This document shows, piece after piece, positions 57,701-64,000 of a DNA stretch of 64,000 nucleotides. A program made the translations under genes and the position numbers. Origin of the DNA: Plumapathes pennacea (taxonomy: Eukaryota; Cnidaria; Anthozoa; Antipatharia; Myriopathidae); contig OZ038470.1 in assembly GCA_964036295.1 (NCBI GenBank), positions 7,531,078 through 7,595,077 of the forward strand, read 5' to 3'. The notes below the pieces were generated by a model, which did no database searches, was not told the DNA's origin, and saw only the letters and a program-made list of their open reading frames with translations. Positions within the stretch are counted from its first letter, which is position 1. The number at the start of each line of letters is the position of its first letter.

Positions 57701-60270
57701 CACTTCTACAACATAACACAAACACTGCCCTGCAACTCATGACTTTACCTTTCCTTGGATTCTTTTCCAAGAAAACTTGACAACAACTGTTGGTCAGGTT
57801 TGCAGCTCTTCCTGAAAAAGACAAACAACAAAAATAACAGCAACAACAAGAAAGTTGGTTAGACCAAAATGTCAATGAAACGTAAAATCTTGCTGCAATT
57901 TAGCTGGACTGCGAGGAGAAAGTAATAATTATTATTATCGAAAGCCATATGTATCAGGTGTACAATGAAGGCTGTAGATGTGGAATCATGACTGTTCACC
58001 TTGTCTTGATTAACATAACTGTACCCCGCTTGGAATTGTCCATCAAGCAGCGAAGTGAATAAAGAGATGCCAACTGTTTGATCTGGAATGTAACAGATAT
58101 TTATGAGACACAGTGGAAACACAAGTATAAAAACACTAGCACTCAGGATAAATGAATTGTATTTAGTAATAAATAAAAAGTGAATGCAGTTAAAGTGAGC
58201 AGCAGAACAAAGCCAATGGCTGAGCAAGGTCTGGAGGCTAGGCAGACTTCTCCCCAGACAGTGCTTGTGGAAAGTGAATCAATACCTGGTCCTTCTCATC
58301 TGGGCCAGATACAGGTATACACAAGCTGAAACAAACAAGCCAGAAAAAAAACTCAGATTAATTTTCCCTGTAAAAAATGCTGTTGTCTGATAAACAATAT
58401 CAGTCAAACCTCTCCTTACGGACACCTCAATATCACAGACAGTTATCTTGGTCCTGGCAAAATCCTCTAATATCTTAAAAACCTCTATGATACAGACCTT
58501 TAAGTTACAGGCAACAGACACCAAACCATGCATGTTTAACCAATTTTGTATCACTCACACCTTGTTATAATCAGAATGTGGTATTTTCTTTAGAATGATG
58601 TCATATTGATGACCTCTATAATACAGACACCTCTTTAATTCGGACACTAATTCCTGGTGTCCGTATTAGAGAGGTTTGACTGTACAGTACATACAGCACA
58701 CATCTTATTTACTAGAAGTGTTCTTACTCAGTTCTCCTGTGATCTTGAAGGAATGCTGTGATTCTTCTATTGAATGCCATTAGTAATGGTCCATTGTATT
58801 CCTGAAGAAAAATTGTCAAAGGAGCATTGTTGAACTGCAAGCAAAATGACAAATCTAAAACTGTTTGATAATGGCACTTACTCCAGACTGTGGTACATAC
58901 AGTATTCTTGCTGTACTGTAAATACAAAATGTTGCACACTTACTTTCTTATTGGAAACATGCTTTGCTTTTAATCTGGCTTGCAGTCCTAAAGAGAGAGA
59001 ACAGACAGTACAACTATTCTTAGTATAATTTTTAAGCATTTTAGTCTGAAATACTGCAGGGTATAGATTTTGTCCTTTTGTTCTGGAATAAGGTAGTATA
59101 TTTTGTTTATTGGTCTGTGATTGGGTAGGAATTTAAGCAAAGTTAAAAGTGTGGAGCTTTGTGCATATAAAATGTGAAGTAGTAGGTACCATTTGAAAAA
59201 GATGTTTTCGCTGTACAAATTTTGGGATGTAGGTCTGAAGTAGGGTAAGAAAAATCAAATATTTTGGTCTGAAATAGGGTAAGGGTTTTGAAAACCATGT
59301 GGCGAAACCCTCCCCTTGGGGGCTTGATTTTTCCATTATCTACAGTACCTCCTCCTCCTCTGTTAGGTCCAGGAATGCCATATTCATCCAAAACGCCATT
59401 CAGAATCTTCTGAAATTTGTCATCCTCAATATCACTGTGCAGTTTATCATCTTCCCACCATGGATTAATTTTGGGGTCATGTTCAAATGTGCTCTCCCCA
59501 CCCTCATCATCACCAAGTCGTCCTTCATCATTAGTAAAGAAACCTTCACTCTCATTACCACTAGAAGTGCTGTCCGAACCACTAATGACCATGTTGTCGT
59601 CACCACCTTCCACAGCAGTATTACTGTCGTCCATGTTAAAATCCTCACACGTGGTTCCTAAGTCATTTGCTTGACTCCGTGAAGGCGGCAGTTTGTAGTA
59701 AGGCTCACCACAGGTGTTCAACCCATTTTCGATTTCGCCAAGACCGTTGTCTTTTCCAAAGCCACAGTACAACTTCCGTTTTCTAGAGGGAAGCGGTATG
59801 TTCGAAATCAAAGCGTTTTTTTGTGAAAATCGTCTTAGTTTTCTCTTACGCTTAGAACTCCTCTTCGTTAGCCCTATCACGCCTTCACCCAAAGAGTCAC
59901 TCTCTGCTCGCTCAGGCAAAATATAAGGCTCGGTTTTGGAGATGAACGAAGTGGACATATGTCTGCAGGCGGCCTGCACAGATTCAGAAGGCGGCTCTTC
60001 TTCATCGCTGGGGCACATTGTGATGTTCTCAATATAATCCTTCAGCACTTCTTCCATCGAGTCATTGCTTTCTTCACTCACTTTACTAGGATCCCAAAGA
60101 GTTGGGTAATCAGACCGTCGTTTTCTCCTAGCACGTCGTTTTTTCGGTGCTTTACGAACTGGCGTCAACGTCGGGGAGTCACACGTCCCAATCGTTGTAT
60201 CAGAGAGAGCTGATGGTGGATCCTTCGTCCGCTCTAAGGCTGAACTAAGATCTGCCACTAGTTCTTCCAT
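54792..60270 (-). CDS. GPATCH2: GPATCH2-like R3H and G-patch domain protein
   Basis: Eight exons: 60270-59349, 58987-58944, 58801-58728, 58325-58286, 58082-58000, 57811-57749, 57294-57242, 54973-54792. They join in frame to 486 residues. The N-terminus MEELVADLSSALE, a basic KKRRARRKRR stretch, the acidic FFTNDEGRLGDDEGG segment followed by PWWED, and GLQARLKAKH all match vertebrate GPATCH2. Residues about 325-390 (MAFNRRITAFLQ ... DQIKQLASLYSLRC ... VMLIKTR) look like an R3H nucleic-acid-binding domain. The C-terminal 60 residues are a G-patch (NIGNQMLRDMGWTPGTGLGA ... RPRGLGLGHPWPS). G-patch proteins activate DEAH-box helicases; R3H plus G-patch is the layout of yeast Sqs1. Likely nuclear. 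Exon 3 could start earlier, at the upstream TTGCAG acceptor, adding FNNAPLTIFLQ in frame. Confidence 0.9.
55360..55524. repeat. 165-bp foldback element sharing a GTTTCGA core
   Basis: AACTGTGTGTTGATGAGGGT ... CCCTGAAAGAGACAATAGCT is almost exactly inverted as AGCTATTGTCTCTTTCAGGG ... ACCCTCATCAACACACAGTT. The loop contains CTAGCCCTTCG / CGAAGGGCTAG. The CGAAACGTCAG core also occurs in the 49970-50128 palindrome. Confidence 0.8.
55618..55770. mobile_element. Dispersed short element, copy 2 (related to 2203-2395)
   Basis: Matches 2203-2395 in block order, beginning AACCAATTGGTAGTGCGAGAA and ending GACCAATCAAAAGCATAGGA. Confidence 0.55.
55828..55893. repeat. Short palindromic element with TAGCCTCC ends (3)
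   Basis: TAGCCTCCTGCGCAGAA at left is inverted as TTTCTGTGCAGGAGGCTA at right over 66 bp. Confidence 0.65.
56074..56250. mobile_element. MITE with long terminal inverted repeats
   Basis: AAGGGATGTTACTAAAACGG ... GAGATCAAAGAAGCCGACAG and its inverse CTCTCGGCTTCTTTGATCTC ... CGTTTTAGTAACATCCTT form arms of about 65 bp around a short TAACCCTAAA-rich centre. Confidence 0.75.
57375..57572 (+). mobile_element. MITE, family TCACTCCCAAGAGTGA (copy 3)
   Basis: Starts TTTCACTCCTGAACTC and ends GATCACTCTCAGAAGTGAAA. The interior aligns with copy 2 (ATTTCTCCCAACCA, AGCAAACTATCAAA, CATACTGTACCATAAACATTAGGTGAGA). The most diverged of the three. Located in a GPATCH2 intron. Confidence 0.65.
58401..58682. 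mobile_element. Inverted-repeat element CAGTCAAACCTCTC
   Basis: Left CAGTCAAACCTCTC and right GAGAGGTTTGACTG are exact inverses. GGACACC repeats occur near both ends (CTTACGGACACCTC; CGGACAC ... GGTGTCCG). The ends resemble those of the 4401-5348 and 16036-17576 elements. Located in a GPATCH2 intron. Confidence 0.75.
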
Positions 60271-61054
60271 GATTATTGTTAAAAGTTTTTTGTTTCTGTA
60301 AAGTTACGTCTTCACCACGACATGTTTTTTCCGACAGTAAATATCAGCTGCACATGTGTAAAGAGACGGCAGCCGCTGTCTTGCATGACCGCGTTGCATG
60401 TAAACACGACCTGTGTCCTTGGATACATCAAATACATGTGTGGGGGGTCGTGTGTGTGATCTCCGGGAAAATTCACACATCAGATCGAATTTCATTTCCC
60501 TTGCAGACCATGGATTGAGAGAAAAAAAACATACTTTTACCTCGACATCACTATATCGAGAATTGGTACGTAATATTCCTTGGGCACTCTTTGTTTTAGG
60601 TACTCGCTAATTATCACGTTCCTTCGCATGTTGCAGATCGAGGGATTTAAATCCTTTGAAGTTAAACATTTGTCTTCTTTGAGAACAAGTGAGGCACATT
60701 TTAGCCTGACAAAACAGAATAACATCAATCGAAGCCTAATCAAAGTGCGCAACGCCATTCACAAAATCGTGTTGGCTCGTCAATCAACACGGAATTTATA
60801 ATGTTCTCACCGACTGGACTAGAGGGATCTAAAAATGTTCCTTTCAGTTAAACAATTATACTGTGGTCATATTTGGTAATGTTTATGTCACTGACTGCAG
60901 CAGTGACGAAATCAGAATATAGAAAAAGAAAAAAGTTGTCGATTTTAATAGCGAGATTTAAATTTTAAAACGCAGTGACATGGTTCTTTGCATAAAGTCA
61001 CTATAAGATCTTTCTTTGCCGTCAGGTTCATAGAATTATAGTTTCTCGGTCAAC
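60271..61054. promoter_or_regulatory. Divergent promoter region between the GPATCH2-like and TIR-like genes
   Basis: 784 bp separate the two divergent start codons, so regulatory sequence for both should be here. No TATA box is obvious. Open frames occur on both strands at 60537-60801; the minus-strand one ends at a good donor context (TCGAG then GTAAAAG), so part of this could be a 5' untranslated exon of GPATCH2. Confidence 0.4.
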
Positions 61055-63779
61055 ATGGGGTGCACCCCATCAAAAGGTGAAGTGGTTGACAATGACCTGT
61101 TGCTGCAAGAAATCGAACATTTGAAATCCAACCAGAACCAGCAGTCTGAAGAAATTGCCAAACTTCGCAGTGAAAACGAGAGACTGAAACAAGGTCTAGC
61201 CAATCAAGGATTTAACAGCGAGGAATACAACCAGGACGTGGGGAATGATGAAGTTCTTGTTAAAGAGATAGAGCAGCTGAAAATTGCCCAGTCCAAGCTG
61301 GAAGAAGAAAATGAGATCCTGAAGAAACAGTTGATAAAATCTGAGGTTAATAAACAGGTATTAATCGATAATACTAGCCCTGTTTTATCATGCATACAGT
61401 ATTTAAAAAATCACACAATGAAAGAGTACAGTCAGGATTTTTAGAATTTGTTTTCTCATGAAATTCTGTCTTTGTTGTTGTCTGTGGGGATGTATCTTTG
61501 TTTTCGAGTCCCCACAATGTTTTGCTTTAGGTCTCCATATACACCATAGGACAGACTGTACTATACTGTAGCATTGCCCAAACACTAACACTAACCTTTA
61601 TGCTAATGTCCTCACTATCAATCAAACATGTTTCAACTCAGGACAGGACATGGTTGGCTCAGGTATAATGTTGATGAGTGTTGACAGCTGATTATATGCA
61701 CTGAAAGTTTTGTGTGTGTGCGTGTCACTCAGGTTATAGGTGGTGTTCCAAGCCCTCAAAAACCAGCTCAACAAGACCAGATGAAAAGAAAAAACCTGCC
61801 CAAAGTTGGAGATCCGGTATGTTAAATAAAACATAAACAAATGTGCTGTTCTTGGAAATTTCCTATGCCCTTTACAGTGTGTATATGTTTTGATCTAAGC
61901 TATTTTTAAATTTGGTACAGTTAGTTTACATGTAGTTGTTCACCTTTTGCTGAACAAATGCAAAAATAGCATTATAGAAAAGGAGCAAGTTGTTTTAACA
62001 CCTACATTAACTTACAGTACTGTATGGTCTCCTGTTACAACTGGCATGTACAACATGGCTTGTGGTCCATTTATTAGTAATCCCGATTGCTTCCTTCACC
62101 AGGTGCTTGCTATGTGGTCTCACACTATGTGGCAATACTTCACAGCAACAATTGTATCCTTTGACGTCGATGAGCTAAAGTACACAATAAACTGGGATGA
62201 CCAAGACACTTCAGGTCGTATCATTGACTACTACAATCTTGCTCTCGACCGAGTTCCAGATGATGATGAGGTTGCCCTTGGCTCCATTGTTCTTTTTCCA
62301 CAAGGAAAGTACAGGGGACAAGAAGGGGTGCGACTTGGAGGTATGAGGTATCACCAGGTGAGATCATCGCAATGGACTTCAAGTTTCTCTTTAGCCTGTC
62401 ACCAGATATTTATTAAATGTTGTATGGAGAACTTGGCATTTGAAACAAAAAACAATTACTACATTGTTCAAACTGGTTAAACTTTGAACATGTATGTACT
62501 AAGTACTGTAAGTAATGAAGATGTGAAAAGTATTTTTTATTGTGCTAGGACAGCAGCAAAAATTAACAGCCCCCTCCCCTGCATAAGTTTAAGCATTTAT
62601 GGCAAATTAACGAATCCACTGATATTTTCACTGATTCGCAAAGTTCTGCACAAAAATTAAGCCCTTAGTTTAGAGAGTCTAAAATCCATCACTGTTTGAG
62701 ATCAATAGCTTGATCAATAAGTAGCAAAGGGCACAGAGCATGTGTTAAGATATTACTGTACTGTACCATATACTTGTCACTTTTGTCAAATGTTTGGGAA
62801 ACTTGGTGTCTTGAACTTGAAGAGGAAGAGGAATGTAAGCCACTTGATCAACTATACTTGTTGGTCTTGCTTTCTGCAGGGCAGAATCACAAAAGTTTAC
62901 AAAGACGAGTATGGCAAGAAGTTGTATGATGGGGAACACACCAAAGGTGAAGAAGATGGAAAGTGGGTCACATATTCAGGATTCAATCAACGATTTTATG
63001 GACTCCAGCGCAAGCAGCTCAGACTCTCTCCCAACGTACTGGACATTCTTTCAGCTGAAGGGACAGACAGCTCTGATGGCCAGTCCACAGAGCAGGAGGG
63101 GTGTGATGTTTACATCTCATACAGTAAGGTGAGAAGTGGCATTGTCTCATTTCTTTTTAAGTGCTGTTTACTTCAAAGTAAATCAAGCTTGTATTGTGAA
63201 ATGTGGATACCGCTAAGAAGTTTGAGCTAATGCTTAGAGCATTAGCCCTTTGTTAACTCAAATTTCTTGATGGCATCCAGTCAATGTCCAGTTTTCACAT
63301 ATTCACCCTTAGTTGAAGCACCCCATACTCCATTCTCCATGCCAACACAGTCAAACACCAGTTCTCCCAAGTACTAGCTTGGTCTAGGTTTTCACTGATT
63401 CTCTTAGAGAATATGTATTTTTGTTCTTTTCTATTTTCTTTCACGTTTGTTTTTGTGCCTGACCTTGTTAACTTTCTTCTCTCTTCTTTCACTTCAACTG
63501 TATCACTTTTTACATTTTGTATTGCTTTGCTTTGTTCTCCCAGACTAACAGCCCCTCTGCAATAAAGAACAGAGAAATCGAACCAAGCGATCTCCCACCA
63601 AGTTATGATGAAGCTGTTCTTTCCAGCATCTGTGATCCGCGGGATATCCGTCTACATCTGAGTAATTCTGGTGTTCAAGTAAATTTGGATGCGAGTGGTT
63701 CAAGTGACCTCATGAGCACAGTAAACATGATCAACAAGGCCAAGGTGTTTATAGCTTGTCTCAGTGACGAGTATGCCAA
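61055..63779 (+). CDS. N-myristoylation-motif / coiled-coil / Tudor-like / TIR-like protein (3' end off window)
   Basis: Five exons, 61055-61357, 61733-61816, 62103-62357, 62880-63128 and 63544-63779, join in frame to 375 residues. The last has a GTAAGT donor, so the gene continues to the right. MGCTPSK at the start fits N-myristoylation at Gly2 with a palmitoylatable Cys3. Residues 12-100 form an acidic coiled coil (leucine heptads, KLRSENERLKQ). Residues about 125-270 look like two Tudor/SH3-type barrels (VGDPVLAMWSH ... FTATIVSFDVDELKYTINWDD; VALGSIVLFPQGKY ... GRITKVYKDEYGKKLYDG). From 289, CDVYISYSK, then LSNSGVQVNLD and KAKVFIACLSDEYAK resemble the first strand and later strands of a TIR-type domain, with an insertion carrying a PPSY motif (315-318). 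I know of no named protein with this order. Function unassigned; membrane-tethered signalling is a guess. Confidence 0.75.
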
Positions 63780-64000
63780 GTAAGTACTCGACACTGCAAG
63801 AAACTTTGATTCACAGTATCACACAAAGCACTTCATTAATATTTATTAATATATTTATTAATATTTATTAGAGTAATTATTTATTGCTAATCGTTAAGAG
63901 ACAAATTAATAGACTCATTTGGGCAAATTGATTGTTTATTAAGACTTGAAGTTAACCCCTGGTGAGGGAGGGAGAAGCGAAAGACTAGTGAGTGAACTGG
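63780..64000. other. Right-edge intron of the TIR-like gene
   Basis: Starts with the donor GTAAGT (63780-63785). AT-rich, with a short ATATTTATTA repeat at 63837-63880. No exon seen before the edge. Confidence 0.6.

Overview
The window is metazoan nuclear DNA: short coding exons with GT/AG introns in consistent phase, AATAAA poly(A) signals, and recognisable orthologues of animal genes. The low GC content, compact introns packed with short inverted-repeat elements, an H2.0/HLX homeobox gene and a Gr-like seven-helix receptor suggest a cnidarian, probably an anthozoan such as a stony coral. The phylum is an inference, not something I could test. All exon boundaries below were placed by hand from splice sites, reading phase and family similarity; every multi-exon model joins in frame.

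Layout, left to right. (1) 1-8557, minus: a YLPM1-like nuclear RNA-associated protein, 3' end cut by the window edge. (2) 8706-10062, plus: TBCC, tubulin folding cofactor C, head to head with YLPM1 across a 148-bp shared promoter. (3) 11244-12692, minus: an intronless seven-helix protein resembling the gustatory-receptor-like (GRL) superfamily. (4) 13466-20553, minus: EIF3K in nine exons, with two large tandem arrays in its introns. (5) 24520-30275, plus: an HLX/H2.0-like homeobox gene in three exons, divergent from EIF3K. (6) 31616-40696 and (7) 43576-53662, both minus: two complete tandem MGAT5-like N-acetylglucosaminyltransferase genes (family GT18) of 18 and 19 exons. (8) 54792-60270, minus: a GPATCH2-like gene with R3H and G-patch domains. 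(9) 61055 to the right edge, plus: a gene for a probably myristoylated coiled-coil / Tudor-like / TIR-like protein, continuing off the window.

The genes do not form one pathway. Two are RNA/spliceosome related (YLPM1-like, GPATCH2-like), one is translation (EIF3K), one tubulin folding (TBCC), one developmental (HLX), two Golgi glycosylation (MGAT5 pair), and two are candidate sensors (GRL-like, TIR-like). The best candidates for new biology are the right-edge TIR-like gene, the diverged MGAT5 tandem copy A, and a mobile element whose inside has expanded into about 50 copies of a 22-bp satellite.

The introns and spacers carry many non-autonomous DNA elements. Several families have TA- or TTA-flanked terminal inverted repeats, and some have two or three copies in the window. 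There are also foldback palindromes, minisatellites and microsatellites. I saw no rRNA, tRNA or CRISPR features.
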